Position numbers and translations under genes: made by a program. This document shows positions 33,846-44,923 of a DNA stretch of 64,000 nt, piece after piece. Origin of the DNA: Peribolospora baueri (taxonomy: Eukaryota; Basidiomycota; Peribolosporomycetes; Peribolosporales; Peribolosporaceae); NCBI GenBank assembly GCA_029717555.1, contig JAMDHS010000108.1, positions 1-64,000 on the forward strand. Reading direction: 5' to 3'. Each line of letters starts with the position of its first letter. Positions within the stretch are counted from its first letter, which is position 1. The notes under the pieces are model-generated. The model was not told the DNA's origin. It was given only the letters and a program-made list of their open reading frames with translations, and made no database searches.

Positions 33846-36664
33846 ATGGCTACCATTGCCCCCCGACCGCTCTCCGAGCTCAACGAAGCTGCCGCTGAGG
33901 CCACAGAGCAACAGCAGCCGCAGCCACAAGACCGGGAGTCGGAGATATATCAACCAGGATCACAAGAAGGCATCGAATCCTCCTCGGACAAAAACAGTCC
34001 AGGAGGCCAAGAGGACAACGAGGACAACAGCTCACTGCACGACGGCGACGGCGACGGCGCGCGGTCGCCGCTCGCAAAGCGGCAATGGCATCGCACGACC
34101 TTTTTCAACGTCACCGTCCTCGGCATGTGCAGCTTTCTCGCACCAGGCATCTGGGGCGCCATGAACTCGCTTGGAGCTGGTGGGGCTGAGAAGCCGTATT
34201 TGGTCAAGTGAGCCTGACGTTTGGTTTCCCCCCTGGTTGTACCCATGCAGATGGGACTTGCAATACCCAGATATATCTTACCGGTTAGTTGGCCTGAATT
34301 CGCTGCTTACGTCGCACCGTTTCGCATATCTCCAAACACGTCTTCAGCGCGGCCAATGCCCTCACCTTTAGCCTCATGGTGGTGTCATGCTTCTTTGGCT
34401 CTGCGTTCGTCCATGCTGTTGGGATCAAGTATGCTCTCCTCTTTGGCACAGCGGGCTATGCTCGTGAGTGATGGTCCTAAGTCGTGGTTGCGCTCGATGC
34501 CCATCATTTCGCTGGCCCTGCTCGTCGCTCATCCGCATTCAGTGGAAATGCGAAAGACTAAATAAACACTTCCTCCCACCCCCTGGTCCTATGACCCTCC
34601 CCCTTTCCGCGTGCGGGACAGCCTTTGCGGCGGGCCTTTATACGAACAACCGCTTCGGTACCGAATGGCTCGTCCTCTTTGGTGCTGCGACGTGTGGCAT
34701 CTGTGCTGGCGTGTTCTGGATGTGTGTGATGGTCGTCTCTTCCTCGGTTTCTTTTGATGGGCGAATTCATCCCACTCGCAGTTCATAATCACACCCTGGC
34801 TGATCGTTCCTTCGTTCCCCTGGGGCTACCGGTGTAGGGCCGAGGGGGCTATCATTCTTGGATACCCAGAGAAGAACAAACGCGGGAAGTACCTCGCGTA
34901 CTGGCTCGCGTACCGCGTCGGAGGTGAGTAGCTCGTCCGGCGGGCATGGGAGAATGGATACGAACTTCGATGGATGGCGTGAACGATTCATCGTCGCCGC
35001 TCAGACGCCTTCACACCTGCGCAGGACAAATCCTCGGCGGCGCGATCAACCTGGCTCTGAACGCGCATCAAAGCCAAGTGGGCAAGGTCGGATACAACAC
35101 CTTCCTCGTGATGATCGCCTTGCAGTGCTTGGGACCTTTTGTGGGGATGCTCCTGTCACCGCCGCACAAGGTGCAGAGGAAAGACGGCACACCTGTGCGG
35201 CTCAGCATGGAGACCAGCTTTCGCAAGGAGGTCAAGGAGACGTGCAAACTGTTCATGAGCAGGGATGTGAGTGACGGTGAACGCGACGCGTGAACAGCAG
35301 CAGTACCCGGGACGAAGTGCATAGGAGTCTCGCGACGCTGACCTCGGCGTGCCTTGTCCGGTCCTCTCAGATGCTCCTCATCACGCCGCTCATCATACAG
35401 ACGACCTTCAGCGAAGCGTTCAACGGCACCTACCTCACTCGTAAGTCACCTTGTTTTTGCGTTTGTCGCTCGCTTGGTTCGAATCGTGCACGGCGCAGCA
35501 GTTGTCCAAGGATGACACCGCTTTTCCGTCGTCCTCGCTGGATTGCGCCCTTTTGACTCTGCTCACTGGCCTTGTCCATCGCCAAGTCTACTTCACCGTC
35601 CGCGCCCGAGCGCTCGGCTCTTTCCTCTCCGCTTTCACCGCCATCTTCTCCAACTTTGTCCTTGGCGTGAGTTTCAGACACGGGTTTTTGTCCTCCGCCA
35701 CGGGTCCGGTCGCTCGGGGCAGTCGAGCTCATCGTCCTCCGCCTCCTCTCTCCCCGGCCCGATTCGACCCCGCAGACCTACCTAGACAATGCGAGCATCT
35801 CGCTCAACGTCCGCGCCAAGACCGGCTTCATCCTTGTTTGGACGCTCCAGGGAGCATGGTGGATCTGGAGCATGATCATTCAAAAGGAGTATTGGGACGA
35901 GAAGCCTCAGCTCGACTGGGACTCGCCGGGGTTCGGAAGGGGCTTGTGAGTGTCCTGGCCTGGCCGCCTGCGTCCATCCATATCACGTCTTGGTGCGCCA
36001 GATTGAATTTATCTCCCTGCCTTTTTTGTTTTTGTTTTTCCCGCGCCCGTCCAGCGCTCTCTACATCTTTCTGGTCACGGGCTTCAACATGATGTACAAT
36101 TACACTTATTTCCTCGTCGGCTCTCGTGAGTTTGCCGGGTCCCACTCGGGCGCGTGACGCGATGCGAAGCGAAGCGAAGTGTCGCTGACGGCCCATCCTC
36201 TCTCATCGCTCGTCCCCGCGTCTGCCGCGCTCCGCTCGCTTCCCCTCCCACGCCACCGACGCTCCTTCCACTCGTCGGCCACCTGTATCTATACGAAAGT
36301 GGTCTCCGACCCCCGGTCGATCGTGCGCATCTCGTCCCTCCTCCGAGGTCTCGAGTCAGCCGGCCAGGCGGTCAGCTACGGACGTGAGCGTCTCTGCTTT
36401 CCTTCCTTTGTCTCTGTCTGTCCGTCGGCCTCTGCTCACCTCTCTCCCGCGCCTATTTCTCTCGGCCCCCGAACAGTCACCTCGACGACGTTTACGATGG
36501 TGGGCGAAAGCGGAGTGAACATGGGTCTGTGGGCGGTCAGCTTGGTCCCCGCCTGGCTGGTCGTCAAGGACGTGGGCCTGCGCCGAGCGCGCGGCGATGA
36601 GGGGTGGAGTCAAGGAGGAGAAGGGGAAGCGAAGAAGGCCGTGCGAGCTGACGGCGAGGCTTGA
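33846..36664 (+). CDS. UNC93-like polytopic membrane protein (MFS fold)
   Basis: Eleven exons: 33846-34207, 34348-34463, 34622-34721, 34838-34923, 35025-35266, 35371-35440, 35587-35666, 35776-35945, 36055-36125, 36300-36383 and 36477-36664. They close to 522 residues. A disordered, Gln/Asp-rich cytosolic head of about 75 residues precedes the first membrane helix. Family-typical stretches include TTFFNVTVLGMCSFLAPGIW, LYTNNRFGTEWLVLFGAATC, EGAIILGYPEKNKRGKYLAY, GGAINLALN and GLESAGQAVSYG. About eleven or twelve hydrophobic segments are spread over the exons. In fungi this family (DUF895/UNC93-like) is widespread but mostly uncharacterised; animal UNC93 proteins act as chaperones or channel regulators. 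A substrate cannot be assigned. It is convergent with the Mpp10-like gene. Confidence 0.9.
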
Positions 36665-36976
36665 TGGGGAGGGGGGTGAGATCGGCGCTCTGTGGAAGAG
36701 ATGGACGCTTCGGGTATATAGAGGCACGCTGCAAAGGATAGAAACACATTCTTCTCGGGACTCTTTTTACCTTCTTCTTGGAGCAGGAAGAATTTTGGCC
36801 GTGGAAAACGGGCGTCGGTCGTAGGAGCCGACGTGAGCAAAGCCAGCGCAGTCGAAGAACGACGAGGGAGTGGTGAAAGAAAGACCGACGGTGCGGTCGA
36901 AATGGATGTGGCAAAGTGCAGCGGACGTACAGGAGCGCGCGAGCGCGACGTTCGTAGGGCGACATGACCGGACATG
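36665..36976. other. short convergent gap
   Basis: These 312 nt separate two convergent genes. I searched them in all frames for the missing C-terminal part of Mpp10 and saw none. Confidence 0.5.
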
Positions 36977-37726
36977 CTAGTCGTCCTCCTCTTCGGCAAT
37001 ATCATCCTCCTCATCGTCGTCGTCGTCGTCGTCGTCGTCCTCGACTGACGCGTAAAGCGCCTCGAGGACAGAAGGGTCGATGAGGTCGGGATCGAGATTG
37101 TCCAAATCGATCTCCATCTCCCCCTCCTCCCCCTCCTCGTCGTCGTCCTCCTCGTCATCATCGCTGCCCGAATAGAATTCAGGGTCCTCGTCGCCGCCAT
37201 CCGGCATGCCACCGGTGGTAATCAATACGCTCTCCACGGCATTTCCCACTTTTTGACCGCGCAGCTCTAGCTGCTCCCAGATTTGGTCCTCGTCCATGCC
37301 TTCGAGGACGAGGGAGGGGAGAGGGGTGGGTTGAAAGAGCGGGTGGAAGCGCGAGTCGACGCTGCGCCACCCGTTCGTCGTTCCATCACCGCCGCGTCGT
37401 GATTTTTTGGATCTTCGTCCTCCCTCGTTCTCGTCGGCGTCGGCGTTGCGCTTGGTGGAGGAACGGGTGGTCCTCCGAGACGCTGGGGAGTCGCCGACGA
37501 GGAGGTTGAAGAGGGAAGCGAGCTGAGGAAGCGCCTCGGTCTCCGAAGCGACAGACCTGTCAAAAAGGCTCTTGACCGCTCCAAGGCTCTTGCGACGGAT
37601 GATCGCCTCGTCGTCGCCGCCCGGTTGGGAGGATGCCCATCGTTCGGGCGAGGAGGTGACGAGGCGCGCCAGCGCTTCGGCCTCGCTCTCGTCGCCCTTC
37701 TCCTTCATGACGGCCGCTGGAGCCAT
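36977..37726 (-). CDS. Mpp10-like protein, N-terminal part only
   Basis: This is a single exon of 249 residues. The stretch PLPSLVLEGMDEDQIWEQLE followed by LRGQKVGNAVESVL matches the N-terminal region of Mpp10, the U3 snoRNP protein of the small-subunit processome, as does the acidic stretch that follows. The frame then ends in D/E runs and TAG. Full Mpp10 proteins are usually around 550-700 residues and continue with further acidic and basic helical blocks that bind Imp3 and Imp4. None of that is present before the convergent neighbour 312 nt away. The frame is otherwise intact. It may be a truncated paralogue, an independent short gene, or the result of assembly collapse at the GAC/GTC repeat (37016-37040). 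Confidence 0.6.
   Translation of the reverse strand: MAPAAVMKEKGDESEAEALARLVTSSPERWASSQPGGDDEAIIRRKSLGAVKSLFDRSVASETEALPQLASLFNLLVGDSPASRRTTRSSTKRNADADENEGGRRSKKSRRGGDGTTNGWRSVDSRFHPLFQPTPLPSLVLEGMDEDQIWEQLELRGQKVGNAVESVLITTGGMPDGGDEDPEFYSGSDDDEEDDDEEGEEGEMEIDLDNLDPDLIDPSVLEALYASVEDDDDDDDDDEEDDIAEEEDD
37016..37040 (-). repeat. trinucleotide repeat coding for Asp
   Basis: Nine or so GTC units on the plus strand (GAC on the coding strand) encode an Asp run just before the end of the Mpp10-like frame. The repeat is a candidate site for length change or misassembly. Confidence 0.75.
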
Positions 37727-39154
37727 GGTGCGGTGTGGTGCGGTGCGGGAGAGCCGTCGGTGTCGGTCGATGACGACTAAAATTGGAAGTGTGGTGTAAC
37801 GAAGAAGATGGGCGGAATTGGATGGAGAAGGAGGGACCGGAACGAGATATACCTCCTTCCTCGTTGGCCGACGGCGTTCGAGCGCACTTCCCTTGCTTGC
37901 TTCTGCTCGCTGCCTCGATGCGACTCGACTCGACTCGGCCGCGGCTCGTCTTTCTTCTCGCCGTCGTCGCTCTTCGCTCTTCGCTATTTCTCGCTGCCTG
38001 CTGCGGCGGTTACGCAGCCACGTGACGAAAAGGTCCATCGACTGACGTCATGGCAAAGGATAGTCCGTGCTGCGGCGGGTGCGGTGGGCCACATGGACGG
38101 ACGGGTCCGGGCGGGCGTTCCCATTAACCGCCGACGCCTGGCTTGCGGTTGAAAAAGCGGGACCTGGTGAAGGAGGGCTAGGCGCAGAGGAGGTGCCCAC
38201 GGGGGAAGGGGAAGGAGGGCGCGTAAAAGGGGGCGGACGAGGACCCGTTCGTTCGAACGAGACGGCGAACGTGCTCGGGCCGAGGTTGTGCCGCGACGAG
38301 CACGTCCGTCGTCCATGGATCGCGAGACACGCCCCGCGACGAGGCCGGCGGAGTGGGTCGTGGGCCACTGCAGAGCAGAGCAGAGCTTGCTTTGGTTGCT
38401 TGCTTGCGTGCGGACATGCTCATATAGTATTTTAGTTTGCCTGCACGGGACGAGGACACACAAGCGCAACACACGCACGCATGCACGCAACGCAACGCAG
38501 CGCAATAACAATTCGCATTCGCCGCAACTCGGCAATTGCATGTGCGTGGGAACGGCGACCGACGGCTGGGCTGGTTTCGGTTTGGCTGGATGGAAAGGCC
38601 GAGGGTGGGGCGAGAAGGAGAAGGAGACGCGTGGTGGTGGTGCGAGACAGGACCGCGCTAAGGCAGATGGAGGCGGAGGAAGATGGGGCGACGGGGGGGA
38701 GGGAGAGGATGATGCGGTCGGTGGGCGGTAGTCTGTCTTGCGGGTCTGTCCATGGACGATGATGATGATAGATGATGTATTCACCTCGCCTCGCTCTGAT
38801 CAACCTCACCACGGCAAAGCCGAGGCCGAGGTCGGCGAACAGCGAGCGAGCGAGCCATTCATCCCTCCAACCATTCATCCATTCTCTCACTGCACCCGTC
38901 CTCGTCCTCCCTCCGTCTTTTCCCTCACCGCGTGGGCCGAGACGAGGCGAAATCAGAATGACTAGACGAGATGGACGACAGACAGAGACACGGCGGATAG
39001 ATAGAAAGATAGCTGATCGGATCGCATCGCTGCTATATCTTATATCTTCCCCATCCCGCTCCACCTTTTCTTCCCCCTCCATCTGGGCCACCTCCCCGTT
39101 CCCCTCTCCCTCTCCCTCCTCTTCTCCTCCCTCCTCCTCCTCCCCCTCCCGGGC
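37727..39154. promoter_or_regulatory. divergent intergenic region with CT-rich promoter tract
   Basis: This 1.4 kb lies between divergent starts. A dense CT-rich tract (about 39040-39153) immediately precedes the plus-strand start, as it does for pyruvate carboxylase. A 482-codon minus-strand frame overlaps this region and the next gene, but its composition mirrors the plus-strand gene and I reject it. Confidence 0.5.
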
Positions 39155-40732
39155 ATGTTCGCCTCTTCTCCTGCCGCACCCGTGGCCGTCCTCGAACGCC
39201 CCCACCACCACGCCCGCCATCACTCTCACCAGCCGCACTCCCCCTCCCACCCCAGACACAACCCCAAGCACACCTCCGGCTACCTGTCTTCTTCGCCCCG
39301 CCCGCCCAGGGACGGAGGCGGCGGACCCTCCCCCGTCCTCCGCCACTCCCACCACCACCAGGCCACCCCGTATCGCTCCAACAAGCACCACCCTGATGAC
39401 CTCGCACTCGCACGCCCTCGCGACGCCGTCTGGGAGAGCCACCTGACGTCGCCCCGCTCCGCTCACCATCGCCACACGCCTCATTCGGCTCCCGTCTTGG
39501 TGCGCCCCGCCGAGGACGCCAAGCTCGTCCACAGAAGGACCGTCGCGCCCGCCACGCCTCCGTTGGCCACGTACCACTCTTCCAACGTCGAAGGCCTCGA
39601 CCTCGCCGCCCTCCGGCCCCTCTCCCCCGCCTCGGCGCCCCCCTCGCTGCCCACCTTCATCAAGATCGCCGCGGAGCGCATTCTCAGTCGCAACACCGGC
39701 GCAGGAGGGGGAGGGGGAGGAGGTACGCCCGGCTCTGCCACCCCTCCATCGCACCGCGCCGCCACCGCCGCCGCCGCCGCCGTCGCTTCCCCTTTCACTG
39801 CCGCTGCCTTCTACGAGGAGGACGAGGCGGCGAGGGTCGTGTCGGCGAGGCGCCAGGCCCGCCATCGACACCACTCCCACGTCTTTTACCCTTCCTCATC
39901 CGAGGACGAGCCTTACGACTGCGACTTGGATTTCGACTACGTCAACAAGGCCCCCGATCCCTACCTTCCCTCTTCCCGCGTCCTCGCTCCCCACCGTCTG
40001 CAGAGGCACGCTTCCATTGGCGCGCTGCCGACCGTCCGCTTCGGAGGGGAAGAAGAGATCGCCGAGAAGAAGAGCCACGCTCCGCATCGGCACGCCGAAC
40101 GCGAACGCGAGCGCGAGCGCGACAGCGCTCATCGGCGACACCCATCTCAGCAATATTACGACGAGTCGAAGCGGGCGGAGCAGTACGAGAGGCGCTTGGA
40201 GCACGCTGGCCATGCGCACGGACGCACGCACGGAAGCGGCGGCGGCAGCAGCGGCGGCAGCCATAGGCACGCCGCTGCTCAGCCCTACGGTGGTCAGGGC
40301 GGCCGACATCACCATCAGCAGCACGGTCACGGTCATCAGCAGCACCCTCCCCCTCCCCACCCTCACGACGAAGCGCGTCGCTCCCATCATCACAACCACC
40401 ACCATCACCATCACCGTCCCCGGACAGCCACAGCCACCGGCGGAGGAGAGTCCCTTCCAGTGTTGACGCGAGCGCTAGAATCCCTTCACCTCGTCTCCGT
40501 CTCCGAGCGCGCGTCCCACTCTCCGCCTCATCATCATAATCACCACCACCGCCATCGCCATCAACAAGCTCACATTACCCCTCCTCCACACCACTCACAT
40601 TCCCACTCCCATCGTCACCATCACGAGCCCCACTCCGACCTCCTCGCCCCACCACCGTACGCGGGCCCACACCATGCCTACCACGGACGCTCGCACGGGC
40701 GGAGCCACTCGCGCCATCGGCGACTGAGCTGA
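39155..40732 (+). CDS. histidine-rich protein of unknown function
   Basis: This is a single exon of 525 residues. His makes up a large share of the protein, in clusters such as HHNHHHHHHRPRTA and HHNHHHRHRHQQAH, mixed with Ser, Pro, Gly and Arg. A less biased central part contains LPTFIKIAAERILSRN and an acidic/aromatic block SSSEDEPYDCDLDFDYVNKA, which look like short structured or binding motifs. There is no signal peptide, membrane helix or known domain. His clusters can bind Zn, Ni, Cu or Fe or target nuclear speckles; neither is shown. The ATG at 39155 follows a CT-rich promoter tract. I do not recognise the gene. Confidence 0.6.
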   Translation: MFASSPAAPVAVLERPHHHARHHSHQPHSPSHPRHNPKHTSGYLSSSPRPPRDGGGGPSPVLRHSHHHQATPYRSNKHHPDDLALARPRDAVWESHLTSPRSAHHRHTPHSAPVLVRPAEDAKLVHRRTVAPATPPLATYHSSNVEGLDLAALRPLSPASAPPSLPTFIKIAAERILSRNTGAGGGGGGGTPGSATPPSHRAATAAAAAVASPFTAAAFYEEDEAARVVSARRQARHRHHSHVFYPSSSEDEPYDCDLDFDYVNKAPDPYLPSSRVLAPHRLQRHASIGALPTVRFGGEEEIAEKKSHAPHRHAERERERERDSAHRRHPSQQYYDESKRAEQYERRLEHAGHAHGRTHGSGGGSSGGSHRHAAAQPYGGQGGRHHHQQHGHGHQQHPPPPHPHDEARRSHHHNHHHHHHRPRTATATGGGESLPVLTRALESLHLVSVSERASHSPPHHHNHHHRHRHQQAHITPPPHHSHSHSHRHHHEPHSDLLAPPPYAGPHHAYHGRSHGRSHSRHRRLS

Positions 40733-41832
40733 CGGAGGCGAGAAAGATGATGATGACGAGGATGGCAGTTGGCCGACCGGCCCTTTTTGTTCTTTGGCGA
40801 CAAGTCTCGACCGACTCGAGCATCATCACACTCCGACGACGGGCGAGCGGACTTGACTGACTCGAGAGCCGCCAAACCGGTCCCCGCGCTCCGCCTTCCT
40901 TCCCTTCCTCTTTTTTTGCCGTCTTCCACCTCCCATCGCCCAACGCCAACACGGGCTATCAAAAGCAAGTCCCCACTTTTCTCCACCCGATCCATGAAAT
41001 TCCCCTCCCGTGTCGTGCTCGACTCTCCTCTTCCACCCGATACCCTTCGTCTCGTCTCTCCTCTTCGCACCTCGTCTCGTCCGCTCGCCTTTTTCCTTTC
41101 CTCTCCGCACGTTCCAAAGTTTTTCGCACGCCCACGCCCCGTCCGTCGTTGTCGTTCCCGCTCGCTTGTCCCGTGTATCCCGCAACTGCTCCGATCCGAT
41201 GCGTTTCCCCATTCCCATTCCCATCCCATTTCGTCGCACGACACGACCCGAAGCACGACCCAAGTTCCTTAATGCCCCCCTTCCCTTCCCTTCCCTTCCC
41301 TGCAGCGCAGGCCACATCTGCGGCCTCGCCTTTCTTTTGTCGCTGTACGTCTACGACCCGCCACCGCGTCTCTCTCTCGCTATCTCGCTCCTTCGCACAG
41401 CGTCGTCTTGCCGCGGGGGAACCGGGGGGGGTGTAAGTTCGACGACGTAAAATGTTCTTCGGCCCAAGTTGTCTGCCAATTTTTTCCAAATCGCATTTGT
41501 GGAAGCCCCGCCGGCGGATGGAATGGTTGTTCAGTGCGATTAAGAGAAGGAAGGAGGAAAGATGAAGCACCACGAACGGAACAGACAAACAGACAAACAG
41601 ACGAGACAGACGGGCGAGCGGAAGGAAAAGAAAGAGAAAACACGAAACGAAGGGAAAAAAAAAAACCGAGTGAACAGGAACGTAGACCCAGACCGATCCC
41701 TCAGCCCCAACGCCATCAATATATTCCCACATCGGCCCAAAGCTCGCCTCCGCCCTTCCTCCGACGTCGACCCCGCCCGACCTCTTCTGGACTCAGCCCA
41801 ACCTGCCTTCGCCCAGAATCGAAAAAAAAAAA
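40733..41832. other. convergent 3' flanks, pyrimidine-rich
   Basis: This 1.1 kb lies between two convergent genes. It is CT-rich on the plus strand up to about 41440, with open frames on both strands lacking exon signals or domains. An A-run lies near 41822-41832. No supported gene. Confidence 0.45.
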
Positions 41833-44415
41833 TCAGGCAGGCCCCGTCCTCCTCCTCTTCTTCTTCCTCAGCTCCATCAGGTCGCCCTCCACTTCAATGT
41901 CCTTGGCGCCCGTCAGATGGCTCAGCGACTTGCCCAACCCCGCCGTCGCGGCCGCTTGCGTCGACGCACTACTCGCGCTCCCGCTTCCGCCAAACCCACC
42001 CACGCCGGGCAAACCAAAAGGGCCAAAGCCGGGATAGTCAACGCCGACGCCAAAGTGGTGTTGGAAGACGCGCGCTCGGGCACGTCGGGCCTGCTCCGAT
42101 GATTCCTCCTCATCCCCGTCCGCTCCGGCGCCGCCTCCCGCCCCTCCGGATCCGCCCTGCCTGTCCGAACCTCCTCCCGCACCATTACCGCCGCTTGCAG
42201 CCCCGGCCGCGCCGCCTTTCCTCTTCCCCTTCTTCTCCCGTTCCCCTCTCCCGGATGGAGTGTCCCTCTCACTCCCGAGCAGCTTTCCGTGCGCCTGGAG
42301 GAGACCAAGCGCAGCGAAGTGGTTGGCGCCAAGGAGCGTAGTGTTGGTCGTGTTGCTCGCAACGCCAGCGTTGGTGACGTCGTGGCTGCCGCTGCCGTTG
42401 TTGCTACCTGGCGGCGCGACGCTGCTGGCGAGGAGGAGCTCGTCTGGGAGGACATTGCCCAGTCCGGAGAGAGCAAACAACTCGTTCGGGGACAAGCCGT
42501 TGATCAGTGGCCTCGAGCCTCGCGAACCGTGATCGCCAGCGGCATTAGGCCCTCCGCTCGATTCGGCGCCAGAATCGTCGCCTCCTCCGAGACGAGACAA
42601 CGCGCCTCCGCCCCCGCGTTTCGCGTTGCGCAGCTTCCGAGTCGCGTGCGGTCGAGTGTGCGAGTCGAGGAAGGTGTCTGGGAGACATGGCGAACAGACG
42701 GAAAACAGAAAGGACGAGAACGATGATCAGCTCCGTGCGCTCAGTCTGTCGCACCCCATTTACTAATGCTCGAATGAGACGCTCACCGAGGGCAACCTCC
42801 GCGCTATCCTTGTCCTCCCGCAACTTCCTCCTCCTGTCCTCCACTGCCTCCAACAGCCTCTCCCTCACCGCCTTCTTAGCGACCTTGTACTCCTCCTCCA
42901 CCCGGTTGCTCTCCACCTCGTACAACTTCCTCGCTGACATGATCTGGTAATCGTGGAACATGCGCAAAGAGCGAATATCTGACTCTCGCGCGATGGCGAG
43001 GGAGGCGAGGGCGAGTTGGTAGGGGCGTGACGAGCCGGGCGAGGTGAGAAGGGTGGTGTAGGCTTCGAAGAGGGCAGTGTGCAGGTCCAGATGGGTGCTG
43101 TCACATCCCGAATGCAAGGCATAAACTCGTCAATCATGTCAGTCTAGTTCGCGACCAGCCACGAAGCAGGTCATCCGGGCGCTTGCGTCCCGGATAGGTC
43201 GCAGATACTCACGTTTCTCTATTTTCCAACGCATCCCAGTGAAGCTTATGCAGCTTGTCGATCGTCTCCCTCCGCTTCTTGTCCTTCTTGCTCTCCATCC
43301 CTCCCGCCCCGTGTCCCATGTGCCTATCATCGTCCATGTCCTCGTCATCCTCCCTCCTTGCCGCTCCGGATGCCCCAGGCGCGGGGTGAGCCGCCGCCGT
43401 CGTTCTGCCCTTCGAGCCGGACGCGGTACCGTTCGCGTTGGCAACATGCTTGGACCCGGAGGCAGCGCTCACGCCCTTCCTGGAGCCGCTAGCGGCGCCG
43501 GACCGTTTGGACGTAGTTCCCGAGCCGCCAGCGCCGGCGGTCTTTCCGGTGCTCGGACCGGGATCCCGCTCGCGAGCCGGCTCGAAGTCTCGATCTCGGC
43601 CACCGTGGCCGTACGAGCCTGGACGTCCGGATGGAACGGGGTATTGAACGTGCTGAGAGGCAGCGGCGTGCGCATGGACCTCGGACGGGGAGGGGTGTGA
43701 CGCGTACTGCGGATGCTGATGGGGATGAGGAGGCGGCGCTGCTTGCGGCGGCGGGGGGTACATCATGTGCTGCTGATGGGGCATAGGCATTGGAGGGGGG
43801 GGAGGTGGATGCTGATGATGAGAGTGCTGCGACCGCGCGGATTGTTGGTGGAGGTAAGCTTGCTCGGGCGGCGGAGGAGGAGGTACACTATGCGGATGCG
43901 CCGGAAGGGCGTAGAGATGGTGAGCGTGCGCTGGACCGGGTGACATGCGGTGCTGAGCCGGGGTGCGCTGGTAGCCTGCAGTCAACGCATAAAGGAAGCA
44001 CAAAGAGTGAGAAGATAGCGAACCTCCACGAGAGAGAAAGGGCAACGGTTCACGTGTCCCAAGCCATCAACGCTCCGAGGCTGCCCGCGACAGCGCGGCG
44101 CTCGGTTGATCACTCGACCAGGTTGAGCTACCTAGCTGCCGGTGAGGCACAACGTACTTGCGCACGGCCTTCGGTGTCCAAATTGCACGATCGCAAGAGT
44201 AAAGTGGAAGGCATGGCATGCTCACCATCAGCCCACTCATCGTCCCCGCGAGGTCGCTTGCGCCCACTGCCGTGCTGCTGCTGCTGCTGCACTGGGGGCG
44301 GAGCGACGACGCCGACTGCCTCGGCCGCGGTGGGGGGTGGTGGGGGGACGTAGTCGTAATAGCGGCGGTCGGGAGGGTAGTGATGCTGAGGAGGTTGCGG
44401 GGCGTGAGCCGACAT
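41833..44415 (-). CDS. Sds3-like subunit of a Sin3/Rpd3 histone deacetylase complex
   Basis: Four exons, 44415-44226, 43975-43213, 43097-42787 and 42677-41833, close to 702 residues. The N-terminal half is Pro/His/Gln-rich. The conserved Sds3/BRMS1 region follows: HKLHWDALENRETTHLDLHT, FHDYQIMSARKLYEVESNRV, EEEYKVAKKAVRERLLEAVE and DRRRKLREDKDSAEVALDTF, then LRN. This helical segment dimerises and docks on Sin3. The C-terminal part is Gly/Ser-rich and ends in the basic patch RKKKRRRTGPA, a likely nuclear signal. Fungal Sds3 keeps the Sin3/Rpd3L complex intact for gene silencing. The N-terminal extension is long compared with yeast Sds3 (about 330 residues). The gene is divergent from the complex I subunit gene. 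Confidence 0.85.
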
Positions 44416-44923
44416 GACTAGTTGGTGAGAGCCGACTGGCGAGATAACGCGGATGGGGGGCTGATCGGCGGCAGGGATGAGCGCGGAGGGCAGTGACTGC
44501 AGGGATAAAGCAGAGAGGCGGAGGCAAGAAAAGAAATGTGTATGGAAGGGAGAGCGGGCTAGCCCGACGAGGAGGACGAAGGATGAGAGACGAGGAGAGA
44601 CAAAAAGCCGCCCAGCGAGCTGTCGAGGGGCGATGGTCGTCGTCGGTCGATGCTCGTCGTGTGTCTGCGCCGGTCCATATGACCGTCACCCCGACCGGCG
44701 TTTGTGCGCGACAATCGAGGCCGCCCGACCTACGTGCCGCAGCCGGCGCTAAGCGGAGGAACGCGCCCGTCCCCGTTCCGCATCGCGTCCTTTCGCCGCA
44801 GTCAGCGGTGCGTGCGAACTAGGCAGCGACCCTCCCGGTGGGTCGTCCGTTGCCGCCGATCAGCAAGACGTCCTTCGTCCACCCCGTCTTCTGGTCTCTC
44901 CTCCCTCCGCGCACTCATCTCAC
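44416..44923. promoter_or_regulatory. bidirectional promoter, Sds3-like / NDUFA5
   Basis: These 508 nt separate two divergent start codons. No further gene is seen; short frames are shadows. Confidence 0.5.

Noticed and set aside
35474-35486. tRNA B-box-like GGTTCGAATCG
   Set aside because: No A box at the proper distance and no cloverleaf; it lies in an intron of the UNC93-like gene.
38432-39880. 482-codon minus-strand frame, Gly/Arg-rich
   Set aside because: It overlaps the promoter and 5' half of the His-rich gene, ends in repeat sequence and has no recognisable motif or splice pattern.
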